From positions 4,154,001 to 4,218,000 of the forward strand of contig OW203991.1 in the NCBI GenBank assembly GCA_934047225.1: a stretch of 64,000 nucleotides of DNA. The letters are read 5' to 3'. How positions within the stretch are numbered: position 1 is the first letter of the stretch; each line of letters starts with the position of its first letter. A program made the position numbers and the translations under genes. Below are positions 33,093-44,843 of this stretch, piece by piece. The notes below the pieces were generated by a model that did no database searches, was not told where the DNA came from, and saw only the letters and a list, made by a program, of their open reading frames with translations. This DNA is from Ypsolopha sequella. Taxonomy: Eukaryota; Arthropoda; Insecta; Lepidoptera; Ypsolophidae.

Positions 33093-33634
33093 TCTACAGA
33101 TTTCATGGTATGGCCAGTGAGATCATGAAATTGTCAACTCTACGATATAACCACGACGCGAAATTGACAAACTAAACATTTTAATAATTTAATATGAGCA
33201 TAAAAGAAATAAGGAAATATAAAAAATTATATGACACCATTGACACCAAAAATTAACTACCAGTGCCACACAAAAGATTTCATTATTGCAAAAAAGGCGC
33301 AGATCGAAGACTCCATTTGAAGTGATTTGAATTTAGAACTCCCCATTCGGTCCGAATTAATCTGCTTGGCGGCAAGTTAAAAATCGTTTGAACGCTACCT
33401 GAACGCAGCCGGCAATTGAATTATTAATGCAGGCTCCGCAAACGCGCGAGTACATATTTACTCGTCGCGTAAATAGATGCGCACACAGCTAACACGCGTT
33501 TTCTGCGCAGGATATGCGAGGGATGCAGATTATTGCAGATGAATTGGGAAGAAAACGCAAGGAATTGTTTTATGGATTCTAAAACATAATCTAAATCAAT
33601 TATTGGTTACATAGTTAACATAAATTTAAATGAA
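33093..33634. other. Gene-free stretch
   Basis: No coding signal or shared repeat recognised. Confidence 0.35.
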
Positions 33635-33826
33635 ACTAGCTTTTGCCCGCGGCTTAGCCCACGCTGATTTCGTTTGCATATTCCCGAGATAAAAAGTAGC
33701 CTATGTCACTCTCCGGCTCATAAACTATCTCCGAAAATCTCGTTGATCCGTTGCTGCGTTGCTGCGTTGCTGCGTGAAATAAGGACAAACCAACAAACAC
33801 ACTTTCGCTTTTATAATAAGGGTACC
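33635..33826 (+). repeat. ACTAGCTTTTGCCCGC repeat, copy 2
   Basis: Aligned with 20109-20292 across its length. It contains a local expansion of GTTGCTGC repeated three times at about 33750-33774 where the other copy has one. Confidence 0.78.
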
Positions 33827-34567
33827 GATTACAGATAAATAGTTCAGGAAATATAATTTGCACTAATTCGGAATATGGGATTAACTTATTGGATTAATTA
33901 ATTAAATTATGATCTATATATTTTGATTTGTTATTTTATTTTATTTAGGAAACAAACAGTCATTTACGTATAATAAGAAATAAATAGACGATAACAAACA
34001 GACCTACAGTTGCCACAAAATAAGAGGCCCGTTTTGACAGATAAGAACGACCATAGAATATAACTTTACATGTAATAAATGAAACGGTTAACAAATAATT
34101 ATTAACTTATTGGGTTTAAAGAAAATAAATAAACGTTTTTTAATTATCACGGAACATATTTCAAGTACTATTTTCACGCATATTCCAAAATAAAATGCAA
34201 TTTTGAATTACTACACAATGTCTCAAAAACAGTTACATTCTCAGTCAATTTTTTCTTAATAATAGTGTTGTAACCAGATAATCGCCTAATTTCACGGACT
34301 CAATTCGATTCCACGTGAAAATAATTAACTTGTTTTAATATTGATAAAATAATTGTAATGATCTGTAATTAGCTTTTGTGAGACCAGTACACAAAAAGCC
34401 AAGTTTAAATTTCCTTTTTTTTTTGCAAATATAAACTTTTTAGATTTGAACATTTGCATGTATTTGTAACGGTGTCGCGTATACCGAAAAATATGATATA
34501 ATAATTGTGCTAAATGTTACATACCACTTAGCTTTTAAACTTATAGTTTACAAAAACAAAATATATA
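33827..34567. other. Gene-free AT-rich stretch
   Basis: Nothing recognised. Confidence 0.35.
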
Positions 34568-34839
34568 TACAAGGTGACTTTTTGATCATCGTCCAAATTC
34601 ATACTGGAGGCTTGATAAGTGATCAGTATCTTGGATCAATAACAATTTTTGTGAAATTTGTAAAATGAAATTTCGGCTTCCCATAGAAATTCACTTGCAG
34701 TTCCGAGTGAATCACTATGGGGAGTCGAAATTTCATTTTACGAATTTTACAAAAATTGTTGTTGATCCATGATACGAGTACTGATCACTTACTACGCCAC
34801 TAGTATGAATTTGGACGATGATCAAAAAGTCACCTTGTA
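34568..34839. repeat. Fold-back MITE, family M68, complete copy
   Basis: 272 bp, both tips intact: TACAAGGTGACTTTTTGATC and GATCAAAAAGTCACCTTGTA. Confidence 0.9.
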
Positions 34840-35989
34840 TATTTATAAAAAACATGCATTTATTGCTTAAAGTCCCATTTTTTTTATTAATGAATTGGTT
34901 TACAGGCAGTTTTCCATAAATCATCATATCACTAGACAGATTGGCTGGCAAGAAATATGGCAGTATTTTTTTTTATAAGGCATGGAACAATTTTTTCATC
35001 TTGAAGCCTAGATATTTTTATTACTGGCCAGTATTTTATATCTATCAACGCTCAGACCTCTATCTAATTTGAGGTCAGTGAAGTACAACATTACAAAATA
35101 TTACTGGCACGTAAGAATTTCCATTTCAGATTCTTATCGTAGAGAAAAAAAATTAAAAGCTGGTTTTAGCACCCAAAATATCTTTCTATCACCATATTGG
35201 AAGTCGTTGTGCTCCCGTTTGTTTTAGTGTATTTTTCTTGTGACTTTAGGCTTTACTTTCGAACTGTTTATATTTTCTTTCACGTTGACTTTGGCAATTA
35301 TGTTTATTCTGGAAATTATAACCAATAAACTTGAAAATATTTCAAACGATAACAAACTTATAATATTTTGAATCGATATCTCGTGAGAATCGGTTGACAT
35401 AGTTACCGATTTGCATTTTTCACATCCATAGATACGTTGCGATGACATATGTCAAAACGGACCTATTACATTGTGACTACTTTAAAGTCCCATAAAAGTG
35501 AAACACTTATTGAAAAATTTCGAACACAATTAAACAAGACGGAATAAATTAAAAATATGCTAAACATTAATGAACAAGCAATATTAACTGTACATTAATT
35601 AATTACTTATATTATAATAGTAGTTTAACAATAATATACACACAAAAATAAAAATGAAAAAAAATGCAAAGAACACATTCATACATAGAATAAAGCTTCT
35701 CCAACTTTATGTTTATAACTAGATAAGGATAATGCAAAGATATCTATATCGCTCAGACATGTGTTATACGTGTTAGAAGCACGTCAAAAAAAAGTAATTT
35801 TTGCATAATTGGTTGAGCAGAAGTGTAAATAAACACTTCACATTGAACGTGAAGAGGCACGAGGAATTTTAAATGTAACTTTTTCTAGTAATGCATCGGA
35901 ATCAATTTTATTGTTATCAATTTTATTGTTAGTGATTGTGTATGTTTCACATCTCAATTTTGACGCGCTTTCAAAAAATAATGATAAAA
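34840..35989. other. Gene-free stretch
   Basis: AT-rich, with only unrecognised short frames (35224-35448, minus). Confidence 0.4.
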
Positions 35990-36620
35990 GTTCCAACACC
36001 TTCCAGGCTACCTTTGCACCACCTGCGGGGTTCTACTGCACACGGAATGGAACATTGCAGCCTCGTCATCTGTAAGATGTAGAGGCTGCAACGTTGCGCA
36101 GGAGTCTCAGCCTCCAGATCATGTGAAAGATGCGGCCCTGCATCCGTTAGGTTGGTGACAGAATGTTTGTCAAGTGTTTATGTCTGTCTGTATGTGCTTG
36201 TAAGGGTTATATTGCAAGGAGTTGATGTTGTGTGACCTTTGGCCTAACCAACAGGCAGCCTCATTCCCTGTTGGGAGTACAGCCGGTGCCTTGGTTTGTT
36301 CAGTCACACGGCTGCAAGTGGACATTCTGATTGCGTTATTAGGTTGGTGCCAGAATGCCCACGTGTCAGCCCTCCTCCTTTCAGGCTGAGGTTATGCAAG
36401 CATTGATTGTCTTCCGGGTGAAAGAGATAGACCCACGGCAGTAGCCTCTCCTTCCGAGGTACATCACATCACTAACCGGGCTTGGGACCGGCACCATACC
36501 GGCCCCTGTAGGCTTGTATCTGGTTGCAGGCACAAGAGAGACAAAGCGTGCAGAAGAGAGTACAATGCAGAAGTGCAAAGCATACAAAAGCAAGCATCGA
36601 GGCCGAGTTGTAAAGAACTA
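35990..36620. other. GC-richer block of unknown origin
   Basis: About 600 bp with visibly higher GC than its surroundings and no long frame. It has an internal echo: GTTAGGTTGGTGACAGAATG at about 36149 and ATTAGGTTGGTGCCAGAATG at about 36339, each preceded by a Cys-codon-rich or CTGCA-rich segment. No known domain was read in any frame. It may be the end of a retroelement not otherwise present here. Confidence 0.4.
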
Positions 36621-36766
36621 GTATTGATACTTCTAATTATGTTATAAGCTTATAAGTAACTAAGAGAATTGTCAAAAAAAGCGTTACCTACATATATAGA
36701 AACATTTTTATTTACAACTATCCACACAGAGTAGTTAATAAGAATTTACTAGTAGGTTCAGGTTCA

Positions 36767-36928
36767 GGGGCTCTACCGCGTAATTCTCATTTGTATCAAC
36801 TTCAAGCAAATGCATGCGAAATTCAACGCGTGCAAAAGAGATGGCATGTTAGGCGGGCTTCGTCGCACGCACGTTAAATTTCAATCTCAAGTTGATGTTG
36901 ACGAAAATGAGAATTACGCGGTAGACCC
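36767..36928. repeat. MITE family M26, copy 2
   Basis: 162 bp, ends GGGGCTCTACCGCGTAATTC and GAATTACGCGGTAGACCC. GGTTCAGG occurs just before and just after the element (about 36761 and 36932), a possible but imperfectly placed 8-bp duplication. Confidence 0.9.
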
Positions 36929-38127
36929 GCTGGTTCAGGTGTGATGAACACCAGCATTAATTAGAATGTATCAATACCTTTTACTCTATTTAAATTTTTT
37001 GTGAAAGCCGGTGTTCTGTTTTAATTACCCTTTTATCATATAATAGATAAGCCATATTATTCATTCATTGGTGTAAATTATATTTCCTGAACTATCATAT
37101 GCCAGAAATGGTTTTTGTTAGTTATTTCGCAGATGAGATAAACGAGCAGACAAAGACGAGGTTTTGCTACACAAGTTAACATTTAATTGAAGGCGTGCTA
37201 TAATTGAAACAGCAAAGTTTCGATTTTCCTGTAAAATGCCTCAAGGTACTGCTAGAAAAACGAAAAAAAGGCAATTTAAAGTTAATGTAAGTCAAGTGTT
37301 AGTATGATTTCTCTATTTTGGAACACAATATAACTTGAGAATTTAAGAAAACCTTCGTAATACTAGCACCTAAAATCAATATCGGCAGTGTAGCTCTACG
37401 TAAAGTGCTACGAAAACCTCGTAGCACCAACCGACTTACAGTTTTTTTTTTGTATATCATGTATTTTAACATTTTGTACCTTCAATAGGGTGTCAGAGTT
37501 TTATATACAATTAACAGTCAACACTCTTACACCCAGGTTTCAGCCCAACGCTGGCTGTACTTTAGGCACAAATATATGCACCCACAGCTTGACATGTCTT
37601 CCGAAGCGTAGAAAAGTGCCCTTATAATCCAGTAAATGAACGATTTGAGGTCAAATTAAAGACACGCAAGTAAAATTACTTCAAAATAATAGTATTTTCA
37701 TATTATTGACACTCACTCCCCTCCCGGGAGAATTTTTTGTTTATATTTTATTATGTTTACATCTTTCGTCTTGCGAGAGAGTCGTTGGTGGCACGACTAG
37801 CTGTGTTGGCTTAATATATCTTTCAAATTTTAATTTTTCAGTTAGTTAACTGATATATTCCCAATTTTCACCCAGTGTTCATTTAATTCAAGCTACTCCA
37901 TACAAATATTCAAAGATTGACTGGACTATTATGGGACCCGTGAGCTCCGGTAAAGTAAGGAAACGAGGTGCATACGGACGCTACGGACGCTTCAGGCCTA
38001 AAATAGGCTTGATGTGAGACCCAATGTCAATAGAGATGTGATGTGTTTGTTGTCCGTGGCTAAAGGCTGATAAGTCGCCCTCCTTTTACATTGTGTAAAA
38101 TAATGTGCGTAAAATAGTATCATAACT
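36929..38127. other. Gene-free stretch
   Basis: No shared repeat or coding signal recognised. Confidence 0.4.
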
Positions 38128-38358
38128 GGGCACTGCAACCTAAACAAGCACCTTTTCACCACAGGTGGCACAGATAGCCCTCTATGCAGAGGGTGCCTTC
38201 TAGAGGATGAGACAATGGAACACATACTACTCCACTGATCTGCAACCGAAGACATGAGAAGAAAAGCAGGGATCACGACGAGCTCCAACTTCCCTTCACT
38301 GGACCAGTTTATGTGTCAGAATGCTGAAGCTGTTCGGTTAAGGTGGATGCGAAAAAAA
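38128..38358 (+). pseudogene. LINE C-terminal Cys/His segment, broken
   Basis: The frame from 38128 reads GHCNLNKHLFTTGGTDSPLC then RGCLLEDETMEHILLH, a stop (TGA), then SATEDMRRKAGITTSSNFPS and on through FMCQNAEAVRLRWM. The pattern GHxNLNxHL...G..DSPLCRGC...DET.EH.L is typical of the C-terminal end, after the RNase H-like region, of non-LTR retrotransposons of the jockey/I/R1 assemblage. The TGA falls where the family usually has Cys after the His, so it is most likely a TGC-to-TGA change. No upstream reverse transcriptase is left, and the 3' tail is not identifiable. A dead fragment. Confidence 0.78.
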
Positions 38359-38991
38359 TACAGGTGTTTCTTTTCTGTGTATTTCATGAAATACACGGAA
38401 AATTATAATCAGTTTCTGGTATATGCATTTTGACTATATAATCTAGGGTTTTGAAATTGGAAAACTTGTTTGGATAAATTTTCCTCAATAAAAATAATTG
38501 TTGAAATGATGTCTGAACACCCTTTTTCTCCTCGTTTGACGAATAGGAACCATATACAGAACTCAAACATATTTTATTGGGTGTGTTTTAACAATTTCTA
38601 AAGATTTGATATTTGAAATTTTGCTAGCAATTTTTTTTTTTTTTTTATAAAAATATAAAACCAACTTTTTTCCCTTTTGCCCTGAATCCGCCCCTCTCGC
38701 GCTGCGCGATTTTTCGCTTGGAGTGACAGTGACAAAAATAAAATTCGCATAGCCTCTTAAGAAGCTGTCCTGCCTGGGCTCACTGACCGGGGGGAAGTGC
38801 ACAATATTCACGATTGCGGAGAATCAGTGCAGGACTCATCGCCCCCGCTACGAATTTAGAATTTTAGCGTGCGTAAGAAATATGAGTACATGTGCCGTAC
38901 TTATTGATTTTGTGTTTATATCGGTGAAATAAATGGGAGGAAACGAGGAGACTTCTGAATACGAACAAATGGCATATATTAAATTATGTTA
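38359..38991. other. Gene-free stretch with a shared fragment
   Basis: 38640-38745 (minus) is a diverged relative of 18905-19010 and 53515-53620 (AACTTTTTTCCCTTTTGCCC, ATTTTTCGCTTGGAGTGACA). Confidence 0.45.
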
Positions 38992-39352
38992 AGGTGTGTT
39001 AATTCGAAAACCATTTACGGCTTATTTTCGAATTTTTGGTCTAAAAAACCTCATGATGATAAATATTTTTACGAAAAAGCTGCAAAAAGATGAATTTATA
39101 ATAATTTGTTTCCGACTAATTTGACAGATGGATGACAGATGAGTAGACAGACAGAGATAGACCACTTTTTTATAAGCAATCACACATCACAATCCGTACA
39201 ATGTCTAAAATTTTCAAGTGAAGTCATATCGGACAATTCTTTAAAAGTCATAAAAAGATAATGGTTAATTTATTTACCAAAATAATGAAAACTTTGTCCT
39301 AAAATGGTGTATACCTTTGAAAAAAAGAACTTTTAGAAATTAAGCTATGGGA
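38992..39352 (-). repeat. Dispersed repeat R400, copy 4
   Basis: Inverse of 6122-6492: starts GGTGTGTTAATTCGAAAACC, contains ATGACAGATGAGTAGACAGA, and ends near TTAGAAATTAAGCTATGGG. A stretch of about 60 bp found in the other copies is missing around 39090. Confidence 0.8.
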
Positions 39353-40296
39353 ATTAGAAGGGCAGATCTCCTGATATATATGTTCAGACCAATAGCTTAG
39401 TCAAAGCTAGTTGTTAGTTTGAAATACATGAGATATATCATCTGAAAACAGCACATATACTACGTCCGCGCGCCTCTACACGATATGAAAACCCGTAGTT
39501 TTCCCGCTCCTCGCCGATGCGCGCGCTCTCTCGCGCTTGTGTGCGTGCGAGTGCGTCTGTTTGCGTGCGTGCTAGCCTTTTTAGGGAAGGGGAAGGGGGG
39601 AGGTGTTAGGAAGCGAAGAATCGTAGAGCTGATCCTTTGTATCGTGCAGTTTGAATATTTAGAAGAAATGCGATGTTTCGCAATGCTTTGAGCATTCTAA
39701 GGCAAAAAAGGCATAATTATTTAGAATATGCAGTATATTTTGGAGATTTCATACTTCTTGTGAACTTGAATTTTACGCGTTCCAAATAGGTCCAAGGAAT
39801 TCTGCTTCTATGGGCAGTTTAGGTTATAGAATGCTAAAGAATTTAGCTCAAGCCCATGTTCCAAGCCTTAATAATCTCAACAATTTCACAGCAAGTTCAA
39901 AACACCCCCACATAACCCGGAAAACCTTGTCAGAGCGAGACGACATTGCGTTTAAAGAGATAGATGTATTCAGGGGTGAGACGTCCTCCCCCTACGAGCG
40001 AAACGATGCAACCAGCCCTGCCTCCTTGATAAAAACTCAACCTTCTATCTTAAGAATAGAGTTTAGATTAGAATAAAGAAAAGTATGTGTGGATAGTGCG
40101 TGTTGTAATAAGGCAGAAGAGTACGGACAACAAATATTGATTTGGAATGGCGGTACACGACGGCGAGAGAGGGGGTGAGGTGATTAGGGAGGGGGAACAT
40201 ATAATTTGGGCTAATTCCTTCGATGTGGATGTTGACTGAGGGTTGTCTGCCATCGAATGTGGCGAGGTCCCGGCTGATGAACTTGAGCTAGAGGGT
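39353..40296. other. Stretch with GC/CpG-rich patch
   Basis: 39465-39600 is rich in CGCG and TGCG (CGATGCGCGCGCTCTCTCGC). No promoter element, start site or gene can be tied to it. A serine-rich minus-strand frame at 40068-40313 is not recognised. Confidence 0.35.
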
Positions 40297-40666
40297 CTTA
40301 AGGTGGATGCCACGTTCTCGTTTCGTTTGGGAACTTACAATCGTTTTTTTCTTATTGAAGTGAAAGCTTTTTTAGGCGCGTTGAGTGATTTTTGGTAGGG
40401 GATAATCCTATGGGTGGGCGTCACCGTTACCGTCACCGACATGCTAATTTGACAGTAAAGTTTTCACTTCTGTCAGCAGTTCATGGCTGCCTATGTTTTT
40501 TTTGTCTTTAAGTGTTTAAGAAATGGGATTTATGGCATTAGGGGGACCACATTCCAATGACAGTTAGACTTTTCAGCAAAGTTGTGTTATTTCATGTATT
40601 ACTTTGTGAATAATCCTGCACAGCAAAGTTCATGTGCAGGAATTTACAAATCGCATCCACCTTAAG
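40297..40666. repeat. TIR element CTTAAGGTGGATGC
   Basis: Exact 14-bp inverted ends CTTAAGGTGGATGC and GCATCCACCTTAAG enclose 370 bp with no gene. TATTACTTTGTGAATAATCC inside it is echoed at about 48705 (CATTACTTTGTAAATTATCC). Confidence 0.65.
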
Positions 40667-40898
40667 GACCCAGAAGATCTGATGGAGGTTTAAAAAGGTT
40701 GTGGTTGAACACTGTTTTGAGGGTTTGTGGTATTGAAGAGAACCTAATGATTTTTGGATCTTGAATCGGAACCTGGAATCAGAAAAAATGGGATAGAAAA
40801 ATCTGGGCTTTTTAGTTTAGACCTTTTAAGATTAGGCTATCATCGTTAATTAAGGGGCTGCGCAATGATAAAATTCAGTCCTGCTCTAACGCTATTGT

Positions 40899-41010
40899 TT
40901 TTAGGGTTCCGTACCTAAAAGGTACAAAAGGAACCTTTATGGTGAGACTCCGTTGTCCGTCTATCCGTCCGTTCGTATGTAACATAACTTTAGTAACTTT
41001 TATATATCTA
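40899..41010 (+). repeat. GGGTTCCGTACC repeat, 3' part missing
   Basis: TTAGGGTTCCGTACCTAAAA and GAGACTCCGTTGTCCGTCTA match the left half of 17925-18322. The right half is absent. Confidence 0.75.
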
Positions 41011-41467
41011 TACACTTTATGATTAATTTATGATTAATACATTGTTTGATACTAAGTACGTTCAGTTAATAAAAGACCAACAAATCAAATGTATTTTTTT
41101 TTCACTATAAAGGATATAAGGATTCACCTAATTTCTTCCAAAGAACCCTCGAAAGTCTGGCGTTGTTCATGTTCTAGACTCAGATCTATCCTTAAGAGAT
41201 ATAGAGGTGCACTAAGAGATTTTTATTCGAAATTCACTGCTTTAAGGGTTGAAACGGGGTGTAAACTTGTGTATCGTAAATGCGTCCCCAACGGGTTTAA
41301 CGGGCTGTTTATATCCCAAATCCTCGCAGACAATGTCGCGGGCGTCCTCTACTTGTTCATTATAATTACAAAGTACGGGAACCGCCGTACCATAAACAAG
41401 GGAATCAGAAAACCGTCAGTAGCATTTAGTGTGTGCTCACAAACACACATACATTACTTATACCATA
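41011..41467. other. Stretch with a 160-codon open frame, not called
   Basis: The plus-strand frame at 41089-41571 overlaps a repeat-like core (GCTTTAAGGGTTGAAACGGG) and the end of the fold-back element at 41468. It has no recognisable domain. Judged chance. Confidence 0.45.
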
Positions 41468-41900
41468 GACTAAGTATTACTACGTATAGACCGACAACTC
41501 CCGTACATCAAGGCGTAGCAAATTTTTTACGCGCACTTACGACACTAGGTGTCGCCAAGTGTTGCAAATAAGCATAATTTGTTTAATTGGCTGCAAGTAA
41601 ACTCTCATTGTTACCAAGTAAACATGTGGCGGTAATAGTTTTGCTTAGAAAAACTAGATGACGCTAAGTTGGCAACACTAACAGTGAATATTTCAGCGCC
41701 ATCTATTATATCGAAGTGGGAATTATTTTTATGTTACGTGACATCGCTGTGCCATTAGCGTCACCAATCGGTCTTTTTTAGCATAGTGTTTGTTAGAGGA
41801 TTTAGCAACGCCATCTAGATCTCGTTAGAATTTTACACCTTTTTTGTGGCTACGAACTGATGTATGGGATCTGCTAGTCTATACGAAGTAATACTTAGTC
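41468..41900. repeat. TIR element GACTAAGTATTAC
   Basis: Ends GACTAAGTATTACTACGTAT (AGAC) and, inverted, GTCTATACGAAGTAATACTT (AGTC) pair at 23 of 24 positions. 433 bp. A lone end is at about 11930. Confidence 0.75.
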
Positions 41901-42630
41901 AATGCTTAAACATACATTATTCAATGCATTACCTTGCGTTACGTTTGAAGTCAGGAATCCGACAGAATCTGATAAAATATTACGTATCTGCACCGATTGT
42001 AAATTGACAGCTGTCTTAATTAAACTGATTCTTATTCTTCATTGTACACAAAATATTTAATAACACACGTCAAATTAAAATCAGTGTGCAGCGGTGAGCT
42101 TATCTCTATGAGAGATTTCTTCCAGCAAATCGAAAGAAGATCAGGATTACATAAAAAGAAAACCATTATATAAATCTTCACGAAATGAATCCCCGAAAAT
42201 GTAGAATCAACATTGGTTTTGAAGTGGATACTACTTCGATCGCTTCTTGTATAGGGGGCACGTTCTGAACTATACATCACTTCCGGTACGTTTTATTTTT
42301 ACGATTTGAATAATAATATAATAATTAATAATTATTATTATAATATAACTTGATTTGTGGTTTTAAATTATTACGTTTTTAATCGTTAAGCTATTATTTA
42401 TTTACTTTAATTAAAACGGACAAACCAATTACAATAATTAAAGATAGTAACACAAACACAAAACGGTACAATCAACTAAAAGTAAAACAAATGTGAAAGA
42501 CAATAATAAATACAAAAATAATCCTAAATAAATAATTATAAAAAGAAAATTGCCTCTAGATCACTGCCCTGCGGGAGAGTGCCCAAAATGCTTGCCACAT
42601 TACCTCTCTGTATGGCAAGACAAGTTAAGC
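41901..42630. other. Gene-free AT-rich stretch
   Basis: Nothing recognised apart from AT-rich low complexity at about 42300-42345. Confidence 0.4.
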
Positions 42631-42754
42631 TATCATTATATCATTGCAGTATAGAAACGCAGAAAGAAAAGTAAATCTGGATGTGAGGAGCTCTGATTTA
42701 CTGATCCAGATAGACTTTTTTTTTGCGTTTCTATGCTGCAATGATATAATGATA
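42631..42754. repeat. 30-bp-arm hairpin
   Basis: TATCATTATATCATTGCAGT ATAGAAACGC at 42631-42660 pairs with GCGTTTCTAT GCTGCAATGATATAATGATA at 42725-42754, 29 of 30 positions. Confidence 0.85.
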
Positions 42755-42772
42755 ATTTATATCTCAATTAAT

Positions 42773-42958
42773 ATTACATACGGCTTGAACACTCACGTGT
42801 GATTGTTGACGTAGGTCCTAAGAACGACACTCGCCTTGATAATGCCCAAATTGTATCGGTGAAACGGTTGGCATAGAGTCAACAACAATCACACGTGAGT
42901 GTTCAAGCCATATGTAATAATAATTTAGTATGTCAGCTCACGCGAGTTTTAATAATAT
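42773..42958. repeat. Fold-back element, family M42, copy 2
   Basis: ATTACATACGGCTTGAACAC, then TCACGTGTGATTGTTGAC, pairs with GTCAACAACAATCACACGTG, then AGTGTTCAAGCCATATGTAA, across a core containing CTAAGAACGACACTCGCCTT. It is followed by TCAGCTCACGCGAGTTTTAA, the inverse of the left flank of copy 1 at 2928. Confidence 0.82.
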
Positions 42959-44345
42959 TATAATTTATATCTCCTTGCGATGGATAAATTGCAAAGTGTT
43001 CAAACATAGAAATTTATTTCTAACATAGTTACATGTACAGCGTCCCAACGTGACAAAAGGTGAAACCAATGTGGCTTTTTAGCATTATAATAATATCATT
43101 GGGTGAAACTAATACGACACATAGTGAATATTGCCGAGTATTTACGAAGAAGTTGATATCTTTGCTGTCTTCAAATAAAGATAAATCTAAAGTAAAATTA
43201 CCTTACAATATAAACGCCACTACTAAATTTACTAACAAATAATAAACCTCTTCCAAAGAAGAATAAAGAATAAGAATAAAATCTTCAATTTTTCTTTCGA
43301 CCCATTACGCATACCAACCTATTTCCTCCCATATACCTACCTACCTACACCACGTCTCTAACTTACATACAGACCCCACCATAACTAGAAATATTCACTA
43401 ATCCATAAACACATTTATCACCACTACATAAAGTCCTCATCAAGTCTCTACTTACAGCGGATAGTGAATACCGTGAAAGAAACCAACTTATCTACACAGC
43501 TGAACAAGACACCCTTGATCCTTATTAAATAAGAATAAAGACTAATTTGCATAGTGACTAGGTGCATGTAGAAGTTGTGTAGCCACATCCGCTGTCTTAT
43601 CTCGCAAAACAAACATGGCGTCGTATCTAAAATATTTCCATAAACGACTCCCCTAGTTAGCTAGACTTTCCAAGAAAACGATAGATGTAAAGAGTAGTTG
43701 TAACATAGTAGGTAGTGCTCTAGAAGAGACTAAAAGCAAAGCAATACCTAATCAGTAAAATTCTTGTCACTACTAAAAGTATATAAATATGGCGTTCTTT
43801 TCTGGCGATTCTCTGCCAGTGAATCGCGATGGATGTTTTGCAACATTAATCTGCTTTTTATCCCGGGAAATCTGTCAGTTTCGTAAATATGACTTATAAT
43901 TTTAAGCCAGAAGATGCAATCAAAAAACTAGTTACCGTAAAAAAAGAAATCGGACTGTCTATCTTGAGAAGGCATTTTTTTATTTGTAATTAAGTAACTG
44001 GAAGATTATTGCCTTTTATATTATCTATCTTTTGTGGTTCATTTAATTAACTTTTTGTCTCGAAATTTATCAATTGATCTCATTTCTATTCCGATGCATT
44101 TTGGAGAGACCTACTACATAAACAAGGATAATACTCGTACCGCTTCTATTTGGCTCACTTATTCTATGACAATGTAAAATATCACATACATTATAAGTCG
44201 AAGAGAGATACGCTTCAAGGACTTACTGAACAAGATAAAATGGAAGAATATTAAAGCTTTATCATAAATGTTATTCCAACCTTTCTGTGTCATTTAAAAA
44301 TGGTAGGACTATACGAAAATACCTCGCACTTCATACTGTTATGTT
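42959..44345. other. Gene-free stretch
   Basis: TATCTCCTTGCGATGGATAA at about 42969 is the inverse of TTATCCATCGCAAGGAGATA at about 25043, both next to repeats, so it is probably part of an unrecognised element. No coding signal. Confidence 0.4.
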
Positions 44346-44843
44346 GTGACGAGAGTGCTACAAAGGGCTACCAGGCGTAGGCAAATAATATTGTTTTCAA
44401 AATTATTTCTTCGTCCTATTTTAAATTATGCGGACTCTTGCCATCTGGACCTCACTGAAGAGCTTCTCAATAAACTTGAACGTCTCCGAAATCTCTGTAT
44501 TCGTTTAATTTTTTCTCTCCGTAAATATGACCACGTCTCCCAGTTCCGTCCGCAGTTAAATTGGCTTTCCATTCGTCTTCACATAAATGCTCACATACTT
44601 TCTCTTCTTCACGGTGTCCTGAATAACCCGTCTTCTCCCGGCTTTTGCGGGAACGATTCACATTTTTATCCGATCACGGTAGAGACATTCGTCTGTTTAG
44701 GTAATAGTAGAACTTTGGCACTTCCAGCAGCAAAAACTGGCTTCTACAATGTGTCATTTACTGCTCAAGCCGCAAGACTTCGCAATCGCTTACCTTTATC
44801 AATGAAAACGTTAAAAATACTGACTCATTTAAGATCAAGGTAA
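44346..44843 (+). pseudogene. LINE reverse transcriptase C-terminal region
   Basis: The frame reads FSKLFLRPILNYADSCHLDL, then TEELLNKLERLRNLCIRLIF, LRKYDHVSQFRPQLNWLSIR and LHINAHILSLLHGVLNNPSS. It ends QAARLRNRLPLSMKTLKIL before a stop at 44841-44843. This is the thumb and C-terminal region of jockey/CR1-like LINE reverse transcriptases (PILNYAD, L..LQN.CIR, RLH..HILSLL and the terminal RLWN.LP motif, here RLRNRLP). The catalytic palm (YxDD) is missing, so the protein is inactive. The frame is uninterrupted over 165 codons, suggesting modest age. Its start is not a real start codon choice; the open frame simply begins at the truncation. Confidence 0.87.

Noticed and set aside
39465..39620. 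CpG-rich patch as a promoter or CpG island
   Set aside because: No TATA or initiator with a downstream gene could be tied to it, and insect promoters are not reliably marked by CpG islands.
40068..40313. Serine-rich minus-strand frame as a small gene
   Set aside because: Low-complexity serine run, partly overlapping a TIR element, with no other support.
41089..41571. 160-codon plus-strand open frame
   Set aside because: It overlaps two repeat segments, has no recognisable domain and looks like chance; composition and motifs do not resemble a conserved protein.
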